A stretch of DNA of 64,000 bases from Eremophila alpestris peregrina (GCA_009792885.1 WMCF01000152.1:128886-192885); one strand, 5' to 3'; shown: positions 50,527 through 63,600, counted from the first letter of the stretch. Program-made: numbers and translations. The notes: generated by a model not told the origin, from the sequence alone.

Positions 50527-52596
50527 TTTTCGTGTAGATGTCGTGGCACTTACAGCCCCCGAGTGAATGTCAGTGCTTTTGTTTGCATGCAGCGAGCGCT
50601 CGGCATCAGCGGCGCTGCCAAAAGCAATCTGTGAGGAGCTGGGGACGTCAGTGACACCCAGCACAGGGGGATCAATACCCACACCAGGCTCTCCTGGCTC
50701 TGGGCTCACAGCAGAGCCTCCTTTCCTGTGCTGCAAACAGGAGCAGGGTTGTTTTTCACCCGCCGCATCACAAAACCTTTGGCCTCGGAGAGACGAAACG
50801 AGTGGAGATGTTGCTTCTCCCCTGCCGGCTGGATGCTGGCTCTTCAATATTTAATAGGCTCCTGGCTGTCGTGCACCTGGTGTCCTCAGCCAGGAGGCTG
50901 TGACCAGCAGGCTCCCTTCCCCACCAGCAATTCCCTTCGGACAGACCCCTCTTTTCCTGCCTGCCCTGGCTTCACCCCCGCCGCTCTTTTCTGCTGGCTC
51001 CTACCAGAGGAAGGGCACCAGGCTGCTCGGGTGTGCCCTTTGCTAGGCAGAGGCTTCAATAACCATCCCACAGGGCTGAAATTCCAGCCATGCTCCCTCC
51101 CTGTGCCAGCTCCAGCAGCCAAAACCTCCTCGGAGGGAATTGCTCCCAAGCCACAGATATTTACCCATAAGTGTTGGAGTGGAAGTGTGAAGATGGGAGT
51201 AAATAGGAACAAAAAAGAGAGTCAGAGGGAGAAGAGGATCTTGAGTCAGTTTTACTGCTGAGGTCAGTGTCTTGTGCAGCTTCTGGAAAAAAATCCCATG
51301 GACATAACTGGCTACAGATCAAGCCTTGTGTATTTGAAGGAAACAAAGTACATTTTATGTGATCTTAGTAAATTCCTCAAGTACCTGGGCTGAGTTGTTC
51401 ATGTAATATTTTACTAATAAAACCCCTGTACATGTTTCTCAGAAAGATTTAGCATGTGTATCAATTAGCTGTGGACTTGGTCCACAGAAAACACGTTTAT
51501 GGGAAAGATTTATAGCATGCTTAGGAATTCCCTTAAAGAAATTATGTGCAAAACCCTCACATTATGCTGCAGTGAAAAGCATAAAAGCTGCAGAGTGTGT
51601 GTGCATGCTGCAGATGTGTTTAATTTTACCAAAATCAATGGAGTAACTGTGGATTTGCTACAGTGTAACTTCACCACATCCAGCGCACGCAGTTTACAAA
51701 ATCTGTGAAATTTTCCGGAATATTTCGGAACAAAAGATGCTGAATTATCTTTGTTGCATGGAAAATGTGTGCCTGAAAACTGTTTTTCCAGCATGATGCA
51801 GATGCAGAACACAAACTGCCTGTCCATTTGGAGCTGAATGCTAACCTGAGAGCCATTGGTCACAGTGATCCCCTGCTCAGAGGCAAGGCTGGGTGTGCAC
51901 GAGGGTGGATTTATTGCCACTGATGAGATTTCAGCCCCATCACCATTGGGATTCAGGCAACAGATGGTTCTCCAAGGAGTTTTCCCTGAGAAAGCAGTGT
52001 GTGTAACAAACAGTGCCTATATGTTTTTGTGTGTTTATTCACAGTGTGTGGGTACATGTATCTCATTTAGTGTTGCTCTTTTTTTTTTTCCTTTTTTTTT
52101 TTCCCAATTGAGGAATTTTGCCTTTTTTTGGTATCAAAGGTGGCCTTATGCAGCAACATTTTTCATCAGTTTTCCCCTCATTTGCCATAATTTCCCCACA
52201 ACTGCTCCAAATTTAAAGCTCTGGCACTAGGCTGCTCTAAGAACATCAGCTCCTGCCTCTATCCTCTGTAACATCACCTGTAACCCCATTCATCCTGAAT
52301 TACTGCTGCCCTAAGTCTCACACAGCTAATTAGGATATTTCCTCCACAGCCTATAAAAGCAATCTCATACTTTTAACTGCTGATTTTATCTGTGGATATT
52401 AGCTCCTATCTATTTTTAAGTCAAGGTATTTTAGTGCCACAAAAAATGCATTAAAATGGCTTTAATGGCACATGCTGGCTCTTGGAACTTGGATGTGTTT
52501 GTAGTGGATTTGCTCTGGTCATGCCTTTGCTCCTTTCATGGATCCAGCGCTTTTGCTCCTAACCCCATGGACTCTCCTTGTCCCAACCAAAGCTAA
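50527..52596. other. Unique DNA with CpG-rich patch
   Basis: 50531-51030 holds about 20 CpGs by hand count, concentrated at 50531-50650 (nine) and 50760-50800. The whole stretch does not reach the usual CpG-island ratio, but the first 120 bases come close. Overlapping open frames on both strands (50425-50847 minus, 50567-50854 plus, 50728-51261 plus at 177 codons, 50886-51212 minus) reflect high GC rather than a recognisable protein. 52079-52105 is a T/C tract. The remainder shows nothing specific. Confidence 0.6.
52079..52105. repeat. Polypyrimidine tract (T-rich)
   Basis: Two T runs of about 11 and 12 bases are joined by CC and end in CCC. Simple low-complexity sequence. Confidence 0.8.
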
Positions 52597-52770
52597 GAAT
52601 CATGGAATCTTTTCAGCTGGAAAAGACCCCTAAGATCATTGATTCCAATCATCAGCCCACCCCCAAGCCACGTCCCCAAGAGCCACATCTGCACACCTTT
52701 TTAATGCTCCCAAGGATGGAGACTTGACCCCTTCCCCGGGCAGCCTCTGCCAGGGCCTGGCCACCCTTCC
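52597..52770 (-). mobile_element. CR1 LINE 3'-end fragment, minus orientation
   Basis: 'aatcatggaatcttttcagc' at about 52599 is a diverged tail. It is followed by 'ctggaaaagacccctaagat' (about 52617), 'catcagcccacccccaagcc', 'aagagccacatctgcacacc' (about 52678) and 'gggcagcctctgccagggcc' (about 52738), all complementary to an avian CR1 end. About 174 bp, 5'-truncated, old. Confidence 0.88.
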
Positions 52771-55307
52771 ATCATTTCATGAGCAGAGTTCAGTGGAAAC
52801 GAGGACAAGCAGGGCTGAAAAGAAGCCAGATGAGTTCCTGAGTGCCTGATCAGTGTCTCTGTGAGCAGGGCAGGGCAGAGGCCCAGCCCAGGAGCAGCTC
52901 AGTCACGGCAGAGATCGCGGCTCTTTGCGCTGCTTTCGTGGGCAGCATCCAAGGGCTGGGGTGAAATTACTGCTCCATTATTTGGTTCTGGACCATTGTT
53001 TCTGTAATGTAGGAGCAGGCTCTGAGGAATTATGGGTTTTACAGGTAAATAAAACTGATGGGTGGGTGGTGCAGCAGCAGAAAAAAAAAGCTTTTACAAA
53101 CTTCTCTTCCAACTGGAGAGCAGAGGAGACATTTTGGTCCCTGTAGTGCTGCTCATTCGAATGGAAACAGTAGGTCTGGTGAATTTTCCAGTTACAAGGC
53201 ACCTAATTCTACACTTAAAAAAAAAGGAAGATATTTCCATATTTTCCTGAGATTTTTCTTTATCAAATATGAATTCTCATACCCAACCAGCCCTTAAAGG
53301 CCCATAAAAGGTCATTTCTTTGGCAGAAGAGCTGCCTAAGACCAACACAAGCTGCCCTGAATTTTTCTGACTGGTCCAGAGATCCTGATAACAAGAGCAA
53401 ATGGGATGAGAGTAGTAGATCTTCTCTCTGAAGTGCTCAGTACTGCAAGGGTTGAGGATTGGTGGAAGTCTGGGTGAGACATTTCTAGCTCAGGACAAGT
53501 GAAGGAATCTGTCTCATGTTGTAGGGGTTTTTTGTAAGTTTTGGACCTAACATTTATTTTGGATATATCCTACTTCAGTGTGATCTCAATACAGAGGAGA
53601 CAAGAACACCTTGTCCTTGCTGGCCCTTTGTTCATGGTGGAAGAAAGACCTGTGCTGAGGTGTCAGTATTATTTCTCTGTTCTCCTAACAGGGGGTCACA
53701 GATGCAGCTTTGCAGAGAGCATACAGGAAAACTGTTTTTCAGGAGAATCGCTGAAGAATATAGAAACACTCAGTTGAAAATTTTAATGGGAAGAAAAAAT
53801 TCGCAAGGTTGCAGTGCCTGCTGAGTGTCACATCATAGCTCAGAGTCCTGCATTTCCCTCATCCCTGACTTCAGGGTATCCATATTTGCTTGATGGAGAA
53901 ATGGAAATGGAAAATGCATCCCTTCTCCGCACAGAGGATTAAATGGACCTTCTTTAAAACACAGGATTTCCCACTAATTTTGTAATGGCCATGGAGTTGT
54001 GACCTGGGAGTTGAAGCTGCCAATTTGCAGCTCTCATCATGCTAGTATTTAAGGCGCCCTATAAGTTTGGGCTTTTTGGCACTTCCTTGACAGCTTGGAA
54101 AGTATTCCCACTGTGTAAGGAGAGACTTTGCATAGGTGCTGACACACAGTGAACAGCTTCTTTTAATCTTGGTGCCTACAAACCATTAAAGGCTTTGGTG
54201 CTGCAGCTGTGACAACTGGGAATGTAGAACTGGGTTTATAATGAAAAATCCCTTTTTATTTTCAGTCAGCATCACATTGAATGATCACTAGAGTGCCATG
54301 ATTTTTTGGGACTACTGTTTCTATTATAAAGGAAATGTCTGCTGGGTAATCAACACTCTGCTGTCATCTCTTTCTCCCTGTGATACTGCAAACCTATTTG
54401 TGGTGCTGGTGCCACCCCAGCAGGAATGGATGATGTCCATCTGCTGTGTCGTGATCTCCTTTCACTGCAAGGGAACTCTTCCTGCAGCATTTCATCTCCT
54501 GCTTTAAACAAGTTTCCCATGAGACAGACATTCTCTGAATACACGGATAAAAATGTGACCAGCATTCCTGTGAGTCCATCCAAGAGCTGCTCTCAGCCTG
54601 AAAAAATATCCCTAAAAGCTCTCACTCGTTATTGACTTAGTGGGAAAGGATTTGGCCCTGGGATGATCCTTGGGTGGGTATTTTTTGTCCACGTGGCAAA
54701 GCATCATGGTGCTTTTGACAGCAGAAAGATTTCCCACAGCGTGGATATTCCAGGGTCTGCCACCCTTGGCAAACGACATATTTATTAACAAAACAATGTT
54801 TTTTCAGGATAACGTTCAGCACTTTGACCTTTCCCCCTTCTCTCTCTCACACAGTCATTTTTCATCTGCCTCTTGCCACGCTGGAGAGTGCTCCATGGAT
54901 TTTTCTAGTGCAGTGTAACAGCAGAAATTGCAGTCACAGGCAGCTCAGGCCTGTGGGAATGTCAAGGCATCTTTGAGTAAATAAACCAAAAATAAGAGAC
55001 AATTCACGGGAAGGCTCCAGAGGCAGTGGGAATATGAAACTGCAGAGAAATGCTGAGGGGAAGAGCTGGGGGGGACACACTGTGAAAACAACCCATCACT
55101 TTTTTTTTTTTTTCCTTCATGCCCACTCCTGTGGTCTGATGTGAGCTCACAGATGGAGCCATGGGAGGAGCTGGCAGCGAGGAAAACATTTTCTGCAAAG
55201 AAGAAATCCAACTGTTATCACATGGAATCAACAAAACTCTGCCTATGGAGCCACGTCCCAGCCAAGGCTTTCTTTGTGCTGTTTTGTTTGGATTTCCCCT
55301 GGGCTGT

Positions 55308-55327
55308 CCCTTCCCCCCCAAACACCC
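55308..55327 (-). other. G-quadruplex motif on minus strand
   Basis: On the plus strand CCC, TT, C7 (usable as CCC-C-CCC), AAACA, CCC gives four C runs with loops of 2, 1 and 5, so the minus strand meets the canonical G4 pattern. It relies on splitting the C7 run, so it is weaker than the motif at 32686. Confidence 0.65.
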
Positions 55328-56978
55328 ACACACGCTCTGGGAGTCCAGCCCCCAGCACAGGCACCAGCCAGCCCCAGCTGCTCTGGACACAGGCACGCCT
55401 CACAGCTTGCTCCTGCCAAGAATTCCTTGGGGCTGACCCTGTGTGCTGCTGGCTCAAGCAGCACACAACACCCAGAGATGCCTGGGAGCACATGGATCCC
55501 TTCCCAGGAGGGATGAGGGGGCCCTGCTGGATTCCAGGCGTGTGCCCCACTGCTGCTGGGCAGGCAGGATGAACCAGATCCAAAGGAGCAGTTGCTGGGG
55601 GCACAGATGGAAGAGAGGGAAGCATGTTTTCTAGACATACTCTAGCCTTTCTAAGCCTTTGCTGTTTCTAGGATCTGAAGCACAACTTCAGCCGTTTCTG
55701 CAGAGGGTTTACATCTGGGTTTTATCTCACCTGAAATCACCATCTCCTCACTTCATATCCGTCAGCCCTTCTGGGTGCTCTCTACCCCTTTTCTGCCCTC
55801 TTTTCACTTTCAATAAACCAACCAAGAAATGAACTCACCAGGGAGGAAGGTCACTCTCCAAAGTGCAGCATTATATTTTGTTTGTAACCACAGTAATGTT
55901 TACTGTATCCATGAGTTAGGAACTAAAAGAAATAAGTTTAATCACTAGGTAATAATTATAATGTATAATAATTCCATTAGATTAAGTGATAATCAATAGC
56001 TACCATTCACTGCTAAAATGCATATTTTAAGGATGAAATGGATTTTTGAAAAATCACATATAGGAAGAGAAGAATCCTTTATGATGTTAACTGCAAAATT
56101 GTGATGCTAAAATGGGATAGAAAAATTGCCAGTGCAGTTAGGTGAAAGCATAAAATAACAGTTCAAAACCTTCTTATTGCTCTGATAGTTTTTAATACTT
56201 TTTTTTTTTTTATTGTGCCTCATGCATGACCATTTTCTAGTGAAAATCGTTGTTCATACAGAATTAAGCCTAGGACAGGGAGTTGTGGTGTTTGTGTCAA
56301 CTGTATCAGGAAGGGACCAAACTCTCTTTCCTTTCTCTTGTGAAGGAACAATTCTGATAGAGGAAAGACTGATTTATATGGAAACAGCCCTAGAAATGAT
56401 ACAAACCTGCTTCTTTTCCCACACACTTATTTCCTTAAAACAAGAGTAATTGCTACATTTTGATGCCAGTGTAAGTAGCAATTTGAGTCCTGTGCCTTAT
56501 AATTTGAGAATGTTATTATAAGGTGGAGAAGAGAATTTGGAAAATGTGACTGCTGGCAAAATTAATGCTGATCAATGCTAATATTATTTTATGTGCTTTG
56601 GCTCTTTACCATCCTGGAGGAAAAAAAACAAAAAAGCAAGTATATTATGTAGTCATATACTGAAGTCACTTTTTCATCACTAAAACTCTGGGGTGAATAA
56701 TATGCACAGGAACTCAGGAGGGCTCTGGAGAAAATGAAAATAGAACCCCGTGTACCAACTCTTCTGTGCCAGTTTCTGGACCAGCAACACCAGCATGTTT
56801 TCACTTAAAATAATGTTTTGAGACAAGTACTTAAAAAGGAGGAAGAAGCCATGTGACAACAAGTTAATGGCTAAGAAGGGGAGAAAAATATTGTAATTGG
56901 TCACTTAATGTGGGCTGTATTTTATATAATTAGTTATATACAGTATAAACATAATTATTATATTATATTTAATTCCAT

Positions 56979-56997
56979 CTATATATATATATATATT
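56979..56997. repeat. (TA)n microsatellite
   Basis: About nine TA units close a wider AT-rich block starting near 56920. Confidence 0.85.
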
Positions 56998-58884
56998 TAA
57001 AAAACCCTCTAATGGTGACTATTGCCTGGGCAGAGTTGGCAAAGCCAGGCTTTATGTTGGGCTTTGAGAAACGTTCTCAAAAGTGCTGCCCAGATGAAGA
57101 GTGAGACCCTCCCACACAGGAACAATGGCTTATCAGTGTTACCATGAGCATATGAAGTGCCTGGCATTAATGAGGTGCTGAGCAGCCAGCTGTAATGGAG
57201 CACCATGTGGGGAGCTGATCCTCGAGATTTATGATGCATCTTTTGGTCTCTCTTTGGTCCATTTCCTCAACCATGATGCTGATTACCAGGGCAATTGTTT
57301 TCAGTTCTCATTCCGTTTCATTTTACTCTCCTTGGAGACCTTAATGGACCTTTGCTGGGGTTTTTTGTTGTTTTTTTTATTCCCCTCCAACGTTTAAATC
57401 AGCTGCTCCTCTCCCAGGCAGCCTCCAGCACGGAGAGCACCTTGCAGGCACCGTGGTGTTAAAGGCACCCAGGTGTGAAGCAAAATAATTAAGTGGGGCT
57501 GAAGTGGCTTTCAAAGGGGTGTGCTGATCCATCCATGGCAACCAGAGGCCTTGTCCAGCCACTGGCAAGCAGGGCAAGTGTGTTCTGCAGAAAGGCTTTT
57601 GGGGCCCTGCCCAGCATAAGACTCATTTTTGGTTGGGTTTTGAGAAGGAAGCAGTTGGCAGAAGTCCTAGCCAGAGAGAGCCACAGCAGAGCAGGGCAGG
57701 GGTGGCATGGAATAACCCCACCTGGCCCAAAAATCAGGACACACTTGGATGCTGCAAAGGAAAGACAGAAGAAGAGAGAGTTGCTGATAGGGCTACATAA
57801 CAAGTGGGGCTGAAAAATAAGGTTATGTGCTATAAATCAAATTAAAGAGAGCCCTTAAGCAGTGACTATCAATTACATGCTTGAATTGAATTGTATATGT
57901 TACTCATCTGTGGGGCAAGTATGACTGCTGATCAGACTCTGACTGAATCCAAGCACAAGCTTAACTTCGGGAAATCAAAAATTTAAACATTTTCAGTGAA
58001 ATTCCCGACACAAAGAATCAGGTGTGAGCATCCAAAAGGGGACAAGGTGCCCACAATGTCCAATTTCTTTAAACCCAAGGGATTTGTGTATTCAGAAGGG
58101 GGTGGCTTAGATGCACAGGGGGAATGCATTTATCCAGTCATGTGCATGTATATTTGCAACACATATATAAAGTATGCATGTAATAATTTCTGTTCTATTG
58201 TGATCAAACCAGCAGCAGCAGCACAATCAAGGGTGAAATGCTGCTGTGGCACAGAACTGAGAGAGGTTTAAGACAAAGCACTCCCTGTGGGATTACACAT
58301 ATCCCCAGAGTAGTTTGGAAGGGCCAAAAATATTGGGAAAAAAATGGTGAATTCTAATAATTTAGGAAGAGAAAAAAGAATCCAACTTCTGAAATGTTGC
58401 ATTTTGCTAGGAAGGATTCCTTCTTAATTTTAAGTCATGTAATGGCTACAAAAATTCTGAAGTCCCAACTTCACGAAGTCTGAAGTGATTTAAGCAGAAC
58501 TAAAGTGCTCTCCCTTTCTGACAGGTAACATTCAAACAGTAACACACTGCTGGAAGAGGTGCCTGGTGCATTTGGCAGGAGTTGAGCAGCTAATGTTTTA
58601 TCAGCCTGGAGTTAATGATGTACACACAATTAGTGCTTCTGCCTGTGTTCTCACAAGATTTTCAATATATCACCCTGGAAATGTTGTCTGATTTGGTGTT
58701 GTGAAGGGACTCTGTTAATTTAAGTGCCAGCAAACTTAACTAAACGCTCTCCTATTATACATGTTTTGTGTTTTAATGACAAGCTGATGGGGCAAGGTGG
58801 AGAAAGGCTGGGAAAGGAGACTGCAGGGCTTGGTGGGAAGAGTTCCCTCTGCTCCCTCTGCTTTGTGGCACCTTCCCTTGAAGG

Positions 58885-58902
58885 AAGAGAGAGAGAGAGA
58901 GG
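58885..58902. repeat. (GA)n microsatellite
   Basis: About eight to nine GA units in a purine-rich context (GGAAGAGAGA..GGATGGAGG). Confidence 0.85.
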
Positions 58903-58955
58903 ATGGAGGTAAATCTCATCTGAGCCTAAACTCTTTCTCCCCAGGATTCTTCAGA

Positions 58956-58983
58956 TATGGACACTCCTGAGGGAGTGTCCATA
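58956..58983. other. Perfect inverted repeat, 12-bp stem, 4-base loop
   Basis: Left arm TATGGACACTCC (58956-58967), loop TGAG (58968-58971), right arm GGAGTGTCCATA (58972-58983). All twelve pairs match, and the next outer pair (A and C) does not. The stem is short for a microRNA precursor, and no wider pairing was seen outside it. Confidence 0.9.
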
Positions 58984-60400
58984 CTCCACCAGTGTCAGAT
59001 CACATCCAGAAGTGCCTGGCAATGAGGAATCCTGTGAGGTCTGCTGCTGCTTTCTTTATTGCACATGCAAAACTCCCTTTAACATTGATGGGACAGCTGC
59101 AAAATGCACACATTTTGATCCTGTAGATGTCCCAGCAAAGTTAATCAGGAACAGAGGGTGAGAGAGAAAGTTGACCATTGCCAAATTTCCTTGTTATTGT
59201 TGGTGGTTTTTTTAAGTGAAGTTAATTATCTTGTAAGGTTTGTGTTAAAGTTTTATTCGTGGGCACAAGGTGTAAGTGCACCCAGAAGTCTGGATTCTGG
59301 TTGAACCATTTTGGGACAGTCTTAATGGAATATGTGAATGTGCTTTGCACAAATGTTTTCCTCCCCCACAGGATGGATGAGAACTCAAACCTTAATTCAC
59401 ATGCTGAACCCAACTGATGAGATTCTGTCCTTATTTACTGAGCTATTTATTCAGCTATCAGGAGACTGGCATCCGGAATTAACCGTGCCACTGTAATCTC
59501 CAAATCACTTGATAAGACAGTGGGAGTCCTGGGAGTTATTTCTCCTGCTGAATCACACACTTGTGCAAATCAGTGTTTCTGATGAGCCCTGGGTCTAATT
59601 TGACTGGAGTTAAACAGCCACAGTGAACCCCACATGGTATCAGGACATGAAAGAGGACTAATGAGTGAGCTCCAAATGAACATTTGCTGGTATGTTATGC
59701 CTGCACCAGCCCAGTGATATGAAAAACCAGCAGATATGACAAGGAATGTGAGCCCTTTGCTGGAACCTTTGCTGTGGCAAGGCCTTTCTGCAGTCAGATG
59801 ATTTCAGGGCAGGCCTGAAACCCAGGGAATGCAAGTCATGCTCTGCTTGACTCCAGAGAGGTTCCCACTAAGTCCTGGGAGAGGGAATGGCAGCCTTTAG
59901 CAGGTACTGGAGATACAGATGGGATTTCTCTTGGCCCTGAGTCATGCATGTGCAGCTTCATATGGAGGCTGCTGATTCTCTGTGCCCTCAAACTGCTGCA
60001 CTGGACAGGCCAAGGACAGAGGGACTGCAGTGTTCCCCTCCCTCACTGTGCACTCCTCATTTCTATCCCCTCACAGAGACTTGTGTTACATTTCATGCCA
60101 CTGCAGGGAGCAGTGCATGTTGTTATTATTTTATAAAACATGTCAGCTAATGATTTACTGTGAGCAAATATGACAACTCCTTAATCTTCTGGATGGCATC
60201 AGAGCTAACTTTGCTGCTCTCAGTGCTCCATTCACTGCTTGGCAATTAGTGCCTGCTCCTCTGAGGTGCTGGGCAACCACAGATCCCATTTAATTCCAGA
60301 AATTAAGCACAGAACTGTGCGGCTCCCCCGCGTGCCTGTCACAACAGAGTGCCACTTTCCAGGGCAAAACAAACAAATGGTGACATAACAAATGACACAG

Positions 60401-60465
60401 GCATGGAGTCATTAAGGCTGGAAAAGGCCTGTAAGAGCATCGAGTCCAACCATTGGCCATTAATC
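60401..60465 (-). mobile_element. CR1 LINE 3'-end remnant, minus orientation
   Basis: 'catggagtcattaaggctgg' at about 60402, then 'aaaaggcctgtaagagcatc' and 'gagtccaaccattggcc', is the diverged complement of the CR1 3' end. About 65 bp are recognisable; beyond that the match fades. Confidence 0.82.
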
Positions 60466-60674
60466 ACCAATAGACATCAATAACTCACCAGGCAACGACA
60501 GCGCTCGTGAGGAACTCACAGGGACTGGTGCTATCAAACCCATCTGGAGGAGCCTGAGGTGAGGCTGTCAGCCAGGACCCCCTGAGCAGTTCTTTCCAGG
60601 TGACTGGCAGGTCACACTGAGCTGTTCACATCACCCACACCAGCACTGGTGGCAGGGCCAGCGTTGGTGGCGCT

Positions 60675-60697
60675 GGGAGAGGGGCTGGGGCCCTGGG
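60675..60697 (+). other. Canonical G-quadruplex motif
   Basis: Four runs G3, G4, G4, G3 are separated by loops AGA, CT and CCCT. It sits in a locally GC-rich stretch (60640-60730) without a recognised promoter. Confidence 0.8.
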
Positions 60698-63600
60698 CTG
60701 GTGGCCTTGTCCTTCCTGAGCCCACCAAGCCAGGGCAGCTCTTGAAACCAGCCAGCAAAGAATGGGGAGACCTCGTGGCAGCTGCACAAAGCTGCTTTGG
60801 AACATGTGAACAAGGCAGAAGGCATCTCCATGTGCACGTTTCTCCCTGGCATGTAACACACTGATTGTCCCACGCTTTGCTGTGTGCCACACGTGGCTAA
60901 CAACAAACCCTCTGTTTAGAGGAGCAGGCAATCCTCCTTCCCAGAAACAGCTGTACCACGGTGAACAAACATCCACAGGGACAAACTTCTCCTCCTTTCT
61001 TTTCCCCCTTTTCTTTTTTTTTGTATCCTAGTCCAATCAGAGGCACTGCAGACTCAGCCATCTATGAAAGCGTGCCCCCGAAAGGAATTTGATTTATTTT
61101 TGTGAAATGAATGTGTGGCTTTTGTTATGCATGCCAGGTATGGTTGGAATCCAAGCAGGAAAATTGTGTTTTACACTTCAGGCCCTTGGGTAATGAATTA
61201 AATGGTAACACCAACATATCTAACAGTGAAAAATGCCACACTGTGGAGACACTTTCAAGAAAGCTGAGTATACAAATTGGGAGAAGAGCAGATAAGCATT
61301 TTTTCCATTTGTACCTGCATTATTTAGTGATATTTATTTGTTTTTTTAAGGAAGGAGATACCTGTGTTATAATAAAAGCTGAATCCTGGTCTGCTTTTTC
61401 TATGTAGCATCCTAAGACTCTGCTCCCTTGATTGTCCAGCTCTGGCATCCCCTGGCTGCATCCCAGACACCACAACGTGGAAGGGGAAAAACACGCAGAT
61501 TTGGGACTCCTCCTGGAAGAGATTCAGGGTGAAAGAAGGGTATCCAGACCATGACATCAGTATTCAGGAAGGTTTTTTAAGTGGTTCTATATTTGCTTTA
61601 TGCCAACACTTTGGTGAAGGTTTGGTTTCTGGTTTTGGTTTTTTTTTGTTTATTTGTTTCTTGCTTGGAGAAGTATCCATACCAAGCTTGGCTGAGCATC
61701 CATGCTTTCCCATTTCCAAAATTCAGTGAGCCTGCAGTTTGCATTTTTGGAGGTTAATTTTTCATGAGGGAATTTACCTTCAACAATTGCAGCCTGGAGC
61801 AAACCAGGTTTATCTCCAATCTGATGGATTATCCCAAAATGCCACTTGCCCTGCAACCTTTGGGTGCCTGGTCACTGGAGGACACTGCTTTAAGGAAAGC
61901 ATCTTCACACTAATTAAGGGATTATTGACAACATGTGGCTGTCTTCCTTGTATCCATCCACCAAAGGAAAATTGTCCTCTCCCCTCTCTTACCCTTCTCA
62001 TCCTTCAGGGTGGCTGCAGGTTATTATAACTGCTTAATTAAGATAGTTTATATTCATATGTCCCTCTGTTTGTGTGTTGTTTATGGCAACCTGAGTTGGT
62101 GCTATCCTCCAAAGTGCCACTTGGTTATTAATCATTAATATCCTACAGCAGAAAAAAGCACAAGAGTTTCAGCACTAGGGTCACACAACAGGTTATTTAG
62201 TACAGAATCAGCAGTGCATTCAGGTAGGTCTTTGTTTCTCTCTCCAGCACTGGGGACTGTGAAGAGGGACAGATGCAGATTAAATTACACTTTCTAAATT
62301 GTCTCTCTTCACATTAATAAGAAAATTAACTTCAGGAACTGAATAAATAAAGAGCAGGTAAGGGATGAGTGAGAGCTGAGACTGCACCATGGGACACTGG
62401 ACTTGAGACTCACTGTGTAAACAAGAGAATTACTGGCAGAATCCTCCACTTTACCTCTCTTTCTCATAATCTTCACACTCAGGCTGTTACCAAGGAGAGG
62501 GGGAATGAACCAGGATTTCCCATCATTGCCCTTTTCTATCCAGCTGCTTTACAGGGAGCTCTGAAATAACTCATGGGCAGAATTCAACATGCCAGTTGTG
62601 ACAGTCTGAGGGCAATCCTGCCTTCCCCAGCCAGCAGTGCAGCCTCAGTGGGAACTTTTGGATTCCCTCTTACTAAAAACAGCAGTGGACTTCCCAAGCA
62701 CGTCTGCTCTTCCAGGAGTATTAAGAATAGATCACAGCCCCAACACTTGTTAACCATGAAGTGCCTTTCATCCAGGAAGCTCAAAGAGAGAAAATCCTAG
62801 CCCACATCCAAGTTTAATGTCTCTCTTCAAGTCCATGTATTTTACTTGTGTTGGCAGTGGGATATCAATAGACCTGGCTTTATTGGTCTCATTGTTATTT
62901 CTATTCAAACCCAAAGAAAAATTATTATTTTATATTGCACTAAATGTTAAGGGTTTTTGTTGGTTTTTTTTTTTAATAAATGTTCGGCATAAGTTGAAGG
63001 GACATTGTTGAACATTAATCTTGACTACAGACTCAGTATTTTAAATGTTTACTCTGTTTTCAGTTTCTTCTGTAGGAGATCAGAAGATCTGGCACTATTT
63101 AAAAGCAATTTTCTATTTCTACTTTCCAGGGCAATAGTTATGCTTCAGTAAGTTCTTTTTCATCTGATTTACCAATTACAGTAAAATACTGCAAGATATC
63201 TAATCACAAACAGAGGGGCATTTGAAAAAGAAATATTTAACTTTTCAGAAACCAAAATGCTTTCAGTTATCTCAAAAAATAGACTCAGAAAGCTGTGTCA
63301 GTATTTTATGGAAAATGAAGAACAGGAGTCGACTAATTCTTCATTTATTTCGTTTTTATACCCTGGATTCCTGCCTGGGTGTATTATTGCTCATAAATGA
63401 GTTATCCCCTCATCTGTGGAGCAAGAAAGTAAGTCATTTCCTTCTTTAATAACACTGGACAAGATGTAACACGTTTAAAGTAATTTTGCTGAGTTCACCC
63501 CACTTTTGACATCCACACTTTCAGAGCTTGCCACTGACCTGGCCATTAAGCTCTGCTAATATTTGTTCTTCCCACTGTGCCAGGGGAGGAGAGATGAGCA

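Larger units (their letters stand above)
52771..60400. other. Non-coding unique DNA with G4 motif and hairpin
   Basis: No gene was recognised. 55141-55640 is GC-richer and yields up to six overlapping frames on both strands (longest 143 codons, 55141-55572 plus) with no recognisable family. 56905-57000 is AT-rich with a TA run. 58956-58983 is a perfect hairpin. 59395-59640 may be a conserved non-coding block. Otherwise nothing was seen. Confidence 0.65.

Noticed and set aside
50728..51261. 177-codon plus-strand open frame as a gene
   Set aside because: It lies in the CpG-rich patch where stop codons are rarer, overlaps open frames on the minus strand, and has no recognisable domain or splice context.
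55141..55640. Cluster of up to six overlapping frames on both strands
   Set aside because: This is the pattern expected from a local rise in GC content; none shows a recognisable domain.
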